Source of the DNA: Daucus carota subsp. sativus
Taxonomy: Eukaryota; Streptophyta; Magnoliopsida; Apiales; Apiaceae
Assembly (NCBI RefSeq): GCF_001625215.2
Contig: NC_030381.2
Coordinates: 45,692,689 to 45,756,688, forward strand
Direction: 5' to 3'
Length of the DNA stretch: 64,000 nucleotides
Shown piece after piece: positions 45,585 to 57,931 of this stretch (position 1 is the first letter of the stretch; the number at the start of each line of letters is the position of its first letter). The notes under the pieces were generated by a model. That model did not search any database. It was not told the DNA's origin and saw only the letters and a list, made by a program, of their open reading frames with translations. The position numbers and the translations under genes are program-made.

Positions 45585-47981
45585 ATGAACGTAGAGGAAG
45601 AGATTGATCGACTCAGAGAAGAAATTCAGCGTCTGGGCAAAATCCAAGCTGATGGTTCTTACAAGGTCAACATTAATCCTAATTCAATTCACTTTTTTTT
45701 TTTTATATATATTTATGATATATAGAGATCTTCACTCTTGCATAGCCAGTGTTTTGTGATCTTTATCACTCTTGCTTGTGAATGAGTGTAGCCGTATGAG
45801 CTGTGATTTGCATTTGTGGATCTGAATTAATACCGCTATATATTTTGCAAATCTGAGTGCATCACTTGAGTATCGTTTTTGTGTTTCTTTTTCATATTTT
45901 TTTTCCTATTCTTGTGTTCTGACTTATCATGAATTTTATTTATATTACGTTGCTGTTAATACACAATTATGCTTCCTTTGTCTAGTTTTCACTTCATTTC
46001 ATGGATCCATTATATGATTAGTACATAGTGGCTGATCCACTAATGTTGTGTTTGGTTGGGGTTAATAAACTTGGAAGGAACGAAATGAAATTTGAACTAT
46101 GTCATGGGCAATTGTTTATAAATTTTATTTGTTCCGCCATTCCATTCTTTATACCCTATGTTAGAGATCACACCTCCAATATGGGAAGGAATGCTCCATT
46201 CCCTTATATGTTGTGTTTGGTTGGGGTGAATGAAAATGGAGGGAATGGAATGAGATTTGAACTATAATTTAGTTGAATGTATAATAATTTCATTCCTTCC
46301 ACCATTCAATTCCTACCACCCTTAACTAGATCTCAAGCCCTCCATTTTGTGAAGGAATGCTTCATTCCTTATCATACCTATTTTCTACCCAAATCTTATC
46401 ATATAAAAGTTGCCCTCACTCATTTTTTTAAAAGTTCTCCCTCCTACACTCTATTATTTTCTTTTATTTATACTCATTTCATTCCATTCCATTCCATTCA
46501 TCCCAACCAAACACAACATACTCAATTTCTTTCCAAAACTCATTGTAACAATTTTGCACTTACTCAATTTTTTTCAAAACTTCCCTCCTAGCGCTATTAT
46601 TTTCATTTATTTTTAGTCATTTCATTCGATTCCATTCCATTCTCCCTCACCAAACACTACATAAGAATCTGAGGGGTTCTTTCGAGTACCCTGAGTTCTG
46701 AATGTTTTTTTTTTGTAATTAATAAAAATTTAGCTATGTAGGAATAGGCGCATAGTCATGTACATAAGTCTATCTGGCATTTAGGAAACAGGTAGCTTCA
46801 TTTTGATTGACAAGGATTAAGGAGTGAGTGTTGTATCAATTTTTATTGAAGTAATTGCTAAACATTTTAGTTTAGCCATCCAGCATTCTAGCTGTTTGAT
46901 AAAATGTGTAAAACACTACTGCGCTTTTACTTGTTCTACTTACATACTACCCCTGGTTTCTTCCATACTATTTTCAATTATTTTTTAGCATTTTCTTTTT
47001 CTTATTGAGACAAGCAATGTATACTTCGATATATGCAAATTTACCAGCACAAAATCTCTATCTTTTATAAATTTGTGTTTGTATTTTTCTGTGGTCCTGT
47101 AGATGCAGGAATTGCTCTTTTTATTACTATAATGTTTGGTATTGTAACTATCATGTTGTTGCTGTTTTCTGACGACTCTTTAAGTATGTATTAAATATCT
47201 TGGAGTCCCCTTACTGTAATTTTAGCTTCGCCACTGTTAGTGCATACATCTATATTAAGAAAACCTCCTTGTTGGTAAGTTGGTAAACTGTATGAGGAGC
47301 TCGGACGACTCATATAAATTGCAAAAATATATTTCTTTGTTAAACCCACAAACACCATCCAACAATATTATAGCCTCCAAGTTGCAAGAAAATCACAACT
47401 CATTTCTCACCAAATAGATAGGAGGAGGTAGCTAACCTCATGTTATTCAGAGTTCTTCACGGATCAAGCAATTTGTTTTATCATTATATCATAACATGTA
47501 TTTTTTTGGTTGAGGACTTGAGGTAACGTTGAAAGTTTATCTACTTCTCTCATATCCATTTAGCTGTGCTAAGAACTTATTATATATATGGAAGATGGGG
47601 GGTGAGAGAGCGGGAAATTGATTGTACTCTTCTGCTCTGTGCATAGTAGTTCAACCATGTAATCTTGTCTGATGAACATAAAAAATCTCAACTTCCTGTG
47701 CAAAGCTAATACTTCCCATTTCCCAAATCTTTTGTGTGTTTACTGTATTTCTCCCTATAGAATCGTCATAACGAACATTTGTTTTGCTACTTTTGAAGGT
47801 TACGTTTGGTGTACTATTCAATGATGATAGGTGCGCAAATATTTTTGAAGCACTAGTCGGGACCCTACGGGCTGCCAAAAGACGCAAAGTTTTGACATAT
47901 GATGGTGAATTACTATTGCAAGGTGTTCATGATAATGTTGAAATTATTCTTAAACCCACTACAACAGTTGCAGCAGCTTAA
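45585..47981 (+). CDS. Costars family protein (87 aa)
   Basis: A small single-domain protein of the costars/ABRACL family. Members in other eukaryotes are linked to actin dynamics; the plant role is little characterised. Exons 45585-45665 and 47799-47981 join in phase 0 to give 87 residues: MNVEEEIDRLREEIQRLG at the N-terminus, then TFGVLFNDDRCANIFEALVG and GELLLQGVHDNVEI. The residues agree closely with the Arabidopsis costars protein, including the N-terminal coiled segment and winged-helix-like C-terminal part. The first exon encodes only 27 residues and is followed by a 2.1-kb intron that contains nested MITE-like insertions, so automated prediction could miss it. The gene converges with the HAD phosphatase gene downstream. 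Confidence 0.95.
46043..46662. mobile_element. Nested pair of MITE-like elements in the costars intron
   Basis: The outer ends are ATGTTGTGTTTGGTTGGGGT at 46043 and CTCACCAAACACTACAT ending 46662. The inner ends are the same sequence, ATGTTGTGTTTGGTTGGGGT, at 46208 and ATCCCAACCAAACACAACAT ending 46519. The subterminal regions pair (GGAATGGAATGA with CATTCCATTCC). The superfamily and the target duplications are unclear. Confidence 0.6.
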
Positions 47982-48360
47982 GGTCGCAAAATGATGGAAG
48001 TGTTATAAACTGTAATTCTTGTTTCAAGCCTTGTCAGGAATTCAATATATTACATTTATGTTATGTATAAGTTGTGCTGAACCTTCGTCTAAACACAACA
48101 TTGTGTAGTGTGCAATTATATATAGACTCTTCTGAGCAAAGATTGACCAGCGTGTGGTCCATATACTAAACTCTGATGATTATTAGTCTAGGGCAGGATT
48201 TCACTTGGAAGTTCTTAAATCCTGTTACATCACCTGTCATGAATGATATTTTCAAATCACAATGTCTAACTTCCAAGTCTAAGACTAGTGAATTCTCAAT
48301 TACAATGCACAGTGGGAGGCATTGTTAGATTTAATGTTCTTTTTCTACTTAGGTTAGACT

Positions 48361-48560
48361 TAGGGGTGATCGCGGTGCGGGCGGTGCGGTTTTTATCTAA
48401 AACCGCAAACCAAACCGCATATGCGGTTTGGTTGAAAATTCAAACCGCAACCGCACCGCGCTAGGATAAAAACCGCGTAAACCACACCACAAAAATGCGG
48501 TGCGGTATAGTGCGGTTTATACGGTTTGCACATTCAAGAATAAATATGTTTAGTTGAAAT
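48361..48560. mobile_element. hAT element fragment with CGGTGCGG repeats
   Basis: It starts TAGGGGTGATCGCGGTGCGG and continues with CCGCAACC and GGTTTGGTT-type repeats, matching the left part of the element at 3560-4335. The right half and target duplication are not found. Confidence 0.65.
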
Positions 48561-49154
48561 TATGAAAAAAAAATTATATATATGAGAATGAAAAAAAAAA
48601 CTACAATAAATTTTATATGATATTTATCATTTGAGAGTTACAACTACTAAAAGATATAAACAAAAGTGTAAATAAAATAATAGTGAGTAGTAATAGACAT
48701 ATAATAATAGAGTTAAATTCAATGAAGTCCACATCTCATTGGAGTCTTCAAGTCTATATATGTTCTACGAGTAAAATATGGTTTAAAATTTTCGAACACC
48801 AAGGGAACAAGATTGAGGACTCCAAACCCATGATAAATTTTTTTTTTTGGGCGGGGGCGGTCCATGGAATTGTCAGGAAACAGGCTGCATATATTCTTGC
48901 ACAAGATTGCTGATTACCAACACTGAGGATTTAGAATAACCTCTTGTAAAAAAAATTAATCACCTCTAACACTGCATGGGTATATATTTTATGTAGATAT
49001 TTGTAACATATTGTATTACAATAAACACTGGTCATCAACCATATTTGAGCAATGGTTTCAGCCATCAATATGGTGGAAGCCGCCACAACAATATAAAGGT
49101 AGTAAGTAACAAAAGCACAATCACGACGTATGACCCACTCCCCGTACTAGTCAA

Positions 49155-51157
49155 CTACTTCTGCTTGTCCCTTGCAGATGAACCAGAATTTTGAGAAAAT
49201 TCTGCAAGCCCTTGTCTAAAAGCTCTAAGATCAACTCCATTGTCAACTAAAATGCTTGTCACTCCCATCTTCGACACCTGGATATGATGTAGCACAATAT
49301 TTCAGAGTTACTACATAATCACCAAATGTGATAGTGCATAATTCACAAATGAAATAGCAATCAACAAATATCCTGTAAAAAATTAATCAGTAACTGCAAC
49401 TTTGTAGGCAAAAGAAAGAGGAAAGGGTTTACCGCTTCTATGTTGCGATGCTCGTCATCGAAAAAGAGCATAGACTTGAATGGCACCCCAGTTAGCCTGT
49501 TGATCTTTTGAAAATGCTCTGTTTTGTGTGTCCAGCTTGAGTAAATTTCCTAGAAATCCAGAAGGAAAATTATAGATGATAATCATTATTCAGCTGGATC
49601 TTACTGGAAGGGCTGAAAACTACTCACTGCCTTGTCGTTCGTTCAAACAAACTTAACTACTAACATTTAAGAAGGATGAGATACAAACCCAACAAACAGT
49701 ACTAGGACATAAAGGGATTACATTATACAGAAACACGGAACTTTGTTCACTGTTAGTACTATTACAACTTACTAGCTTATAACCTGTGCCATGCACAGAT
49801 ATTTTATGAAAATGTATATTTATTTTAATAATTCGTGTGATGCACATATATTTTTAGAAAATATATTTGTATTAATTTAATATAATATATTATTATTTGA
49901 TTTACTTTAGAAATTATGCGGTATTTAGAACATATAAAAATTAAAAATCGTATTATGATTACCAAAGCTATTTCTATATACAAAACCTCTTCTATTATGT
50001 TTAAAACATAAAATATTTAAAGAATAAAAGTCGTATTTTAATTGCAAGAACTACTTCTATTCGATTTTAACAAAACCTTTTTCTCTTTTTGTTTAGAACA
50101 TAAAAAGAATATGAAACGTATTTTATTCACAAAATCTACTTCTATTTGATTTAGAACATTAAAAGTATAAATTTCTCTTTGTATTTAAATATTATATATA
50201 TATATATATAAGCTCATGATCAAATACAAACCAATCTTAAAATAAAAACTAAAAACCACTATTAAAACTCCTTAAATTACTAAAGGCACTCACCTACACT
50301 ACTTCAACCCAGCATAGCAATCCTCCCCCAAAATCTGCCCAGATCTTTACCCTCATTCCACATCGCCACTACTTTACCCACATGTCCCTCACCAACCCCA
50401 TTTTCTCTCTCTCTCTCTCTCTTCTTCCAACTCCACATCCACCATCAATATCCACAACCTCGCTGCTCCTGACTTCACCATCACCATTATTACCTCTGCC
50501 CAACCTCTCCCCACCATCACCATCACCATCTTCATCCTTTCTTCACCATCACCATCTTCATCCTTCCTCTGTCATCACCTTCTTTTCCCTTTTCCCGTCA
50601 TGACTATCTCTCTCATCTATGTTCACATTCCTCGATTTTTTTCGAACAATCTTTCTCTCAAGAATGATTAGAGCGCATTCATGGATTTTAACGTTGTTAA
50701 AATTATGATATAGCTGTTAATATATTTATAAAAATCGATGATTTCTTTCGTACAAATTAGTGATATCTGCTTTAGAAAATAGTGATATATGTTGTAAAAA
50801 TTAGTGATATTTGGTTTGGAAAATAGTGATTTGTGTTACAAAAATTAGTGCTTCCTTCTGTTAAGTTAGTGATTTGTATCTAGGGTTATTGATGACTGGA
50901 GATAGATCGGATATATTAATAATCTGATCGTAATGTGAGATGAATGGAAAGTGATGATGTATAGGATGTCATCGCACCTTGAAGATGAAGAAGATGATCT
51001 ACAACACGTGTTTGTTTTGTATGTATGGAATGTGTATATTAGGCTGTGACATTTGAAAAGGTGCGGCTGTTCAAAAATCAGTGGGCTGGGCTGTAATTTG
51101 TTTGGGTTGGGCTGCAGTTTGTAGTTTGTAGAATAAGATGGTTTGTAGTGGAACAAG

Positions 51158-51214
<57 letters not shown>

Positions 51215-52625
51215 ACAGTTTATCAAACAGTAAGATTTAACGGTTCTGTCGGTTCATATCTCTTCTACATTACTGTACCAAACAGCCAAATTATCCTCCT
51301 TACGCTTAATATATACAAGGATATGATATAATTATTAAACAGAAACTAGGGTCCTACTTTTTTGGGGTATAATATAATCCCTCCGTCCCATTTTAAGTGT
51401 CCAGTTTTGAATTTCAACGGTCAAATTGACCAACTTTTGACCAAGCATAAAGAACAAATTGGTTATTATTTTAAAAAACTAAAAATTACATTTTATAGTA
51501 TATTGTATGTACTTTATAGTGACATAATTTTTTTTACTTTTAAAATTATATTATATGTGTAAATCTCATTCAAAATTTGGTCAATTTGACCATTCAAAAG
51601 TCAAACAGGACACTTAAAATGGGATGGAGGAAGTATATAGGAAAACATTATCTTATGTTTGCCTGGTAAAATTAGTCGAAGGAACATTTTGTGCAAGTCA
51701 AAAGTATATAGACGAATTTTTTTTGGAAAATATTGAAGTCACAAAAAGTCGAGATATTATTTTACGGACATCTTATCATCCTTAACTAATGTTCATATAT
51801 CGAAAGGGATACATTACAAATATACCAAGTGATATGAAGCAATAAAAAGATTAAAAGGGTAGCCCAAAAGCCTTGGAATGTAAATTATGATGAAGTCAGT
51901 CAAGTGATCTAAAGTAAACATGTAAATTATAATGAAGCACAACAAAATTCACTACCCCTTTCACCCTACAGAATGAAGTTCCAAAAAAGATAACCAACCA
52001 AGAAAACAGCAAAATGGATCTCTATAGCTCACCTGAGCTACAAACATAGACTTGATGTCCAATTTGTCCAGAAACGTATTTGCTATATCTGCCGTTGGCG
52101 ATCTAGACGCTATAGCCATATCAATTCCCTTCTCCTTGAGTGCAAGCAATACACCTTTAGCCTGCGGATACAACTTGGGCATTTCACGCTTGGACCGACA
52201 TTCGCTGAATATCAGGTAAAGAGACATTAAGTGAGATATCAGATCTCAACCGAAGCAAACACTATTCTATATGCAAATCAATTCTAAGGATTCATCAATT
52301 TACAACTGATATAACTGATATAAACAATAAATACAAACACGGGCCTCGAAATAATTCATCAATTGTTAATATTTAGACAGTGATGAACCGATCTCCAATT
52401 TACAAGTTGTGCTATCTTAAATTCGTTTACAATTTAGTTTAAAAAAATGTTGTGATTAGGGTTGAAATAATTGTAAGAAAGAAAAAGAAGAGGGTTCAGA
52501 AAGGGAAAATACCAGTAGAAAGGCCAGAGAGTGTAATCGAGATCAAAGACGACTAAACGGGGAAGGGAAGAGGAGGAGAAAGCGGTAATAATCTCCATGG
52601 CCTCTTCCTTGATCCTTTCCCCCAT
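49155..52625 (-). CDS. HAD-superfamily phosphatase, MDP-1 type
   Basis: A magnesium-dependent phosphatase-1-like protein of the haloacid dehalogenase superfamily, which uses an aspartyl-phosphate intermediate. Four exons: 52625-52513, 52204-52033, 49549-49433 and 49277-49155. All introns are GT..AG, and the product is 174 residues, normal for MDP-1. Motif I is VVFDLDYTLWPF (D28 nucleophile, D30). Exon 2 reads CECRSKREMPKLYP and holds motif II ASRSPT. Exon 3 reads EIYSSWTHKTEHF and carries the FFDDEHRN metal-binding acidic pair. The C-terminus is polar and ends ARDKQK. Substrates of the plant enzyme are not established; animal MDP-1 can act on protein-tyrosine and glycated-protein substrates. 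The 2.5-kb intron 2 (52032-49550) carries a Helitron and a Stowaway MITE. Confidence 0.93.
49772..51321 (-). mobile_element. Helitron-like element in the HAD phosphatase intron
   Basis: On the minus strand the 3' end is a hairpin CTGTGC/GCACAG followed 10-12 bases later by CTAG at 49772 with host T. The 5' end is TCCTTGTATATATTAAGC after an A, followed by GTAAGGAGGATAATTTGG, which resembles the 5' end of the element at 59177-60072. These are the structural marks of Helitrons. It holds a CT-rich and Ser/Pro-rich stretch near 50400-50600 but no Rep/helicase. Confidence 0.6.
51162..51211. repeat. (AT)25 microsatellite
   Basis: About 25 uninterrupted AT units. It lies inside the Helitron-like element, in the intron of the HAD phosphatase gene. 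Confidence 0.9.
51375..51635. mobile_element. Stowaway-like MITE in HAD phosphatase intron
   Basis: The left end TAATCCCTCCGTCCCATTTT is mirrored by AAAATGGGATGGAGGAAGTA at the right, with further pairing (GTGTCC with GGACAC, and GGTCAAATTGACC with GGTCAATTTGACC). Confidence 0.85.
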
Positions 52626-53290
52626 CTCTCTTTCGTTTCCCTTTACTAACCCTATCTTTGTCCCGTTAAACCCCCTTTCCGACGTGGCTGTTTCTTTACC
52701 TTTCTACCTCAGTTGATTGATCCATGTTCCGGGCTTACCGAATTGATTAAATATCTGAATATTCTATTAATCATCATATTAATTTTATATTGATTTAATT
52801 AATTTCTTATTAATTTTTGTTCCGTGAATTCATTGATTAGTGGTAGAAAGCACTAATTCCACATATAATTTAAATATTACCAAAGAAAAGAATGATGGAA
52901 TATCATACTGATATTAAAAACGTACACGCACATTTATTTTTTTAATAAAATATTGTACATTTTTATTAAAAAATTGAAAATATTATTTTAAGTTGTGTTT
53001 ACAGCTCAAGTACAATATCAAATTTTTCTATACAAAACCAAATTTTGAGTTAGGTTTCCAACTTAACCTGTTATACAATCTAGCCTTCAGGGGTAATAAT
53101 TGAGAAAAACGTGTTGCCATTGGTTTATTTTGTTGGAGCATCTGGTTTAGATGCACTGTGTGGGTGTGGGACAAGCATTCTATGTCAGTGTTTGGAGTGC
53201 ATTACATGATTCTGCAAATGTTACAAGATTGGAGACCAGGTCAGGAATGTTACAGATGATAGTGAACAACCAAGGCAACAAATTAATGTT

Positions 53291-53370
53291 AGACGCTGGT
53301 GTAGACCACCAGAAGGATTGATTAAAGTAAATATAGATGCTGCTTGTGGTGGTTATAATATATTGAGAAT
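53291..53370 (+). pseudogene. LINE RNase H fragment
   Basis: A short open stretch reads RRWCRPPEGLIKVNIDAA, followed by CGG. It is the conserved W..PP.G..KvN.DAA motif that starts the RNase H domain of plant LINE polyproteins. Nothing else of the element is recognisable nearby, so it is an old fragment between the HAD and XTH genes. Confidence 0.6.
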
Positions 53371-53629
53371 TAGTCCATCTTTAATGTATTAAAGGAAGGT
53401 CCAAACAAATCTTGTGCTATAGTTTTTCTTTAACCTTGTAACTTATTGTAATAAGTAGATATCTATCGTACGATCACAAGCTAAAAACATCAAATATTTC
53501 ATCTCATCGTTCCCTTGTGGCCTCACATAACTAACTTTAATCAGAGGTCTCTCAATGCTGCATGCAGATCAACTACCACTTAACTCACAAAACAGAGTCA
53601 TGAAGGCCACTTCATTCGTCAAGTTCTGT

Positions 53630-54796
53630 TCAATACTTGGCAAGGGAGCATTCCTTGGGAAGGTTGTTTTCGAATCTCTTATTATCTTGGCAATAATCAT
53701 ATATCAGATGATATTTCCTCACCCACTTGAACCACCTTCTTTGTGTCTGGCTTAATGACCTAAACCTCTCCTTATGCCACCAATTCGTCAAGCTTTCTCC
53801 CCTGCAAAACCTTGCATTCCCTTTCCACACACAAGCATCAATCTGGTAGTTCCTTAATGAGGTCCTGAAGGGACCCTTAGACCAATCAACCTTGTCTTTC
53901 CCGCCTCGTGTTGCCCACGTGCTGCCATCCCATAGGCTCACTTTGATGCTCATTGGCTGCCACCTTGGATATGCAACTCCCTTGTCAGCATAGTTCCTGT
54001 ATGTCCTTATGGGAACAAAATCCACCATGAACCTACACCGAGTACAAATAAATAAATTGCTTCTTGTGCATCATTTTCGGAGATTATAGATATAATTACA
54101 AACAAATTCATAGTTTGGAAATTCACTTACACAATTTGGTGAAGATTCCAGAGGATGGAGTATGTATGAAAATCCTTGGTCGGGTCAAACCACAAATATA
54201 TCCTTTCTTCTCTATTGTCAAAGCCATCAGCGAAAACATTGGTTTGAAGTATGTAAGGCTGCCCTGACACATTTCCAAGGAACTCGAAATCTATTTCATC
54301 GTGATTAGGCTGATCAGATGTAAGCTGCAATTACACAGAACAAGACATTATTTTCATATATGAATGAGTTACCAAATAAGTAACATAGTCCAGGATCAGT
54401 ATCTAGTGATAATGTTTTGTTTATCACTCACATAAAACGCTACAACTGTTCCTGCAGAGTAACCTGGTACCAACTTAATTGGCATGTCAATTTGTCCAAA
54501 CAAGAACATATCATTGGACGCAAAACCAGTACCTAAAATGTACAAAAATAGCAAAGTTAAGACAAGGGTCTAATGATTTATTACTTGGTAAGAAACTAAT
54601 AAAACAGCTGACCTGATTCTTGATCGAGCTCCAAACTTCGTTCGCGGCCATCAGCAGAAGTGTTTACATGATTAGGGGACCATGTTACAAAGAAGTCCTT
54701 ATTGAAATTTCCGGTTGAAACAACTGAGGCTGATGAAATATGAACTGAATGTAAAATAAAAATCAAGGGCAAGGCAAGAATAATGAAATTGTCCAT
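53630..54796 (-). CDS. Xyloglucan endotransglucosylase/hydrolase (XTH1-3-like)
   Basis: A secreted GH16 cell-wall enzyme that cuts and rejoins xyloglucan. Four exons: 54796-54613, 54532-54432, 54324-54131 and 54032-53630. The product is 293 residues, typical for XTHs. A signal peptide ([20 protein letters not shown]) is followed by [12 protein letters not shown]. The catalytic motif HDEIDFEF is at 103-110 with nucleophile E105 and acid/base E109, and an N-glycosylation site NVS at 113-115 directly follows, as in group I/II enzymes. The C-terminal XET_C domain shows paired cysteines ([10 protein letters not shown] and YDYCQDN...KEC). Exon 4 is close to Arabidopsis XTH1-3; XTH3 has been reported to act also on cellulose, so specificity here is open. 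The frame is intact throughout. A TATA box lies about 55 bp upstream. Confidence 0.95.
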
Positions 54797-54850
54797 TGCT
54801 TCTTTAGGATTTCAGTCGGAAGTAAATTGTGAGATGGGTTTAAAATTTGA

Positions 54851-54858
54851 ATATATAG
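54851..54858 (-). promoter_or_regulatory. TATA box for the XTH gene
   Basis: The minus strand reads CTATATATTCAAA, 55 bp before the start codon at 54796. Confidence 0.5.
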
Positions 54859-57300
54859 ATTTTGCATGGGATGGTGGTGATGTGTGAAGAGAACATTGGA
54901 AGAAAGATTTCTTAAGCAAGAATGTCTTTGGAAGGAGGCAAAGACTTGCATTTTTTTTTTTTTTAAACTCAAAACAACGCGTAGTTAATTACATCACTTC
55001 TATTCCAAACTTACCAAGGACTAAAGCCTTTTGTTAAAGCTTTCTTCTTATTTTGGTTTCAAAAAAATCGTATCTCTTAAACACTTCAAATATATTTAAT
55101 ATTAAAGATTATCATATAAATATTAAAAATAATCTTAAAATAGGTCTTTATCATAAAGACTACACATACCCGTTATCTATAAAGAATTTGATAGTGCTAT
55201 GTGCATTATTAGTATAATTTTATTTATCATGATTTATGTTAATTGCATAAGTATAAAATAATACATTTATTTAAAATAATACATATTTTTAGAATACATA
55301 ATTTTAGACCTATAAATATATAAGATAAGTTAAAATTTTAGCAATATTTTTTTCGATATTACTTTCAAATATAATTTTTTTTTCACTATACTCGTATTTC
55401 GCTATGATTTTATTGGGTTTTTTTAGTTTGACGTCTTTAAGAATATAAAGATGGTAATATATGTTTAAAAATGAATATAATTATATTTCGGGTGATTGTC
55501 TTTTATAACTATTTTTTACAGATAAAATGATCATGTACAGGAAAAGTATCTAAATGAACACTCAACCAAGCATCCGTCGTATGTGTATATAGTGAATTAA
55601 AAAACCCCATATGATGAATGTGTATGCCACCAGTCTGCACATTATGTGTCTGCGTGTGCTTTGTATATTTTTCAAAAACTACAGTGTCTGTGGCCTGTGG
55701 GATGCTTATTTGAACAGGTAAAACGGGTATCTTTTCCGCATATGAATATTTTGGACACTTTGATCATGAAAAGGAGTTATCTTTGGCATTTTCTAAATAA
55801 TTTGATTAAAAGTTATAGTTTTGAAATAACGCTGAAGAATATATTTTTACTATAAAATCAAATTAATACAATATTCTTTGATCATTATTTGAACCAATAT
55901 ATATAACTCTTAATTAAAATAGTTTTTAACGAGTGCTCTGTTTTATCTATCTTTTTTATTTTTCAATATATTTTCACGAATCTAATTGTTAAAATTTTAA
56001 TTCAACATGTAACATAATCAATGCAAATACATCTTCGATCTTACATATTTCAATTCAAATTAAAATATTAATTAATTAAAAATATATTTTAGTCAGGAGC
56101 CATACATTGTCCAAATATCTCAATACACGTATATTTTTAATATAAAATAAATTGTTAATAATTATCATTAAAGTTGAATTTTAAGATCAAATATTAAATA
56201 TTAGGATTTACGTATTTGCATGAGATATAAACTAATTTCTTCAAAAAAATAAAATTAAAAAAACTAATGATATGACAATATCCTCTGAACCTTGAAATTC
56301 AAACTTATCCTTTATTTATTCATAATGATGTAATTCATCATAAAATAACTAAGAAAACTTGTTTAAAAAATTCATTTGTCCAAGATACTCATTATAAAAA
56401 CAGTTCAAAATATAGTTAACTTGAAAATGATATAAACTTATGATGATTATGCTAGAAGTTGTATTAAACATGAGTTATAAATATCTAAAATACATAATAA
56501 AATCTAATATCATAATATTTATATTTAAATTATCCCATATATTTTTATATAATATTGAAGTATGATTTAGCTAAACACATGCAGAAATTTATAGCAACTA
56601 AGTAGTTCATCATTCTTCTTCTGTTGATTATAAATAGTATATGGTATAAGATTATAAAAAAAGTTTTTAAAGTTCCTATAAATAGAGCCAACCTAATTTG
56701 AGTATGAATTTGAGATAATTTTATATTTGATATTAACTGGTGATTGTGCTAGATGCTTGTGTTAGATGAGTTATTTTAATTATGTATAAACGGTAATTTC
56801 ATAAATTATTCTGTAAATATAATTAGATTTCCAATAAAGATACCGTCATCATTATTGGTTATTATCATCATTTTGAGCTTCTTGTCATCAAAAGTCTAAA
56901 GAAGTAACTCTTTGATGTTTCTCCCTTTTCTCATCCACATTGATGTGGCCTTAAGGATCGAAGGGCGAAGGGGTTGAGTGCTTTCATATATAAGGAGCTG
57001 CTTCATTATTTTCTTATGATATGCTTCCTTGAATTTATCTGGACCTAAATTAGTAGTGTCACAAAATTTGAATAAGAATTAAAAAGAAGCCCATTTTATT
57101 ATCATCCACAACTTTAGAAAAATGACAGATATCATCTCCAACACTGACATTTCCATAAGACATCTTATATACTAGTCTCGCTTCCGGTCTTTCCACCAAA
57201 TCATAAGCCTGCAAGGTTAAACATCATTGAACCAAAATTAAATACCTCAAGACAAAATCAGAGTCAAAACATTCATTTTGAAGAGTAAACAACGTTCACG
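54859..57300. other. AT-rich intergenic region
   Basis: Very AT-rich, with no recognisable gene or bounded element beyond the proximal XTH promoter. Confidence 0.45.
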
Positions 57301-57305
57301 TGCCA

Positions 57306-57931
57306 TGAATGCATCAAATCTAAACCAGGTTCAGAATCTGAATCAAGATAAATTCTTTTACTATTCTTTTTACCGCAACAATATCAGAGGTCATTTTAGC
57401 ACGACATAGAATCTCCTCTTGCAAACTTGTCATTTCCTTGATTGGTTCTGATTCATTATATTGGGATGCAATGGTTATGCAGGTTCATTATATTGGGTTT
57501 CTCTTTCCTTTATGTGGTTCTAGTTGTTCTTCTTGAATGGAGTGTTGCCAGACTTGCTGTCAGTGCAGCCACCAAATCAGGTAGCTATAAAATTTAAACA
57601 ATATTAAACCAAAATTAGAATACCAAGAGACAGAATCAAAATCAAGCAGTCATTTTAAAGAGTGAACAATGTTCACGTACCTCGAATGCATCAGAATCTA
57701 AATCAGCTTCATCAGAATCTGAATCACTAGCCACCAAATCACGATCCTACAAAACTAAAACATCATTGAACCAAAATGAAATACATCGACACAAATTAGA
57801 GTCGAGCATTCATTTTAAAGAGTAAACAATTTTCACGTACCTCGAATGCATCAAAATCTGAATCAGCTTCATCTGAATTTGACTTCCCAACCGTTGTTGA
57901 TTTCCTCTTCGCTACTTTCCGCTTCAATACA
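57306..57931 (-). pseudogene. Repeated acidic exon-like units, possible gene remnant
   Basis: On the minus strand two exon-like units end in the same way, at a GTACGTGAA donor. The unit 57746-57681 (acceptor TTTTGTAG) encodes DRDLVASDSDSDEADLDSDAFE, broken here as DRDLVASDSDSD and EADLDSDAFE. The unit ending at 57841 encodes RKVAKRKSTTVGKSNSDE and then ADSDFDAFE. A third, weaker relative lies near 57306-57360. The introns between them also resemble each other, so the unit was duplicated with its intron. No start codon or conserved domain is found. The basic KRKS patch and acidic runs suggest a nuclear or nucleolar-type protein, but this is composition only. Confidence 0.35.

Noticed and set aside
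50382..50603. 73-aa Ser/Pro/His-rich frame
   Set aside because: Low-complexity frame over a CT- and CCATCA-rich stretch within a Helitron-like element; no start context or homology.
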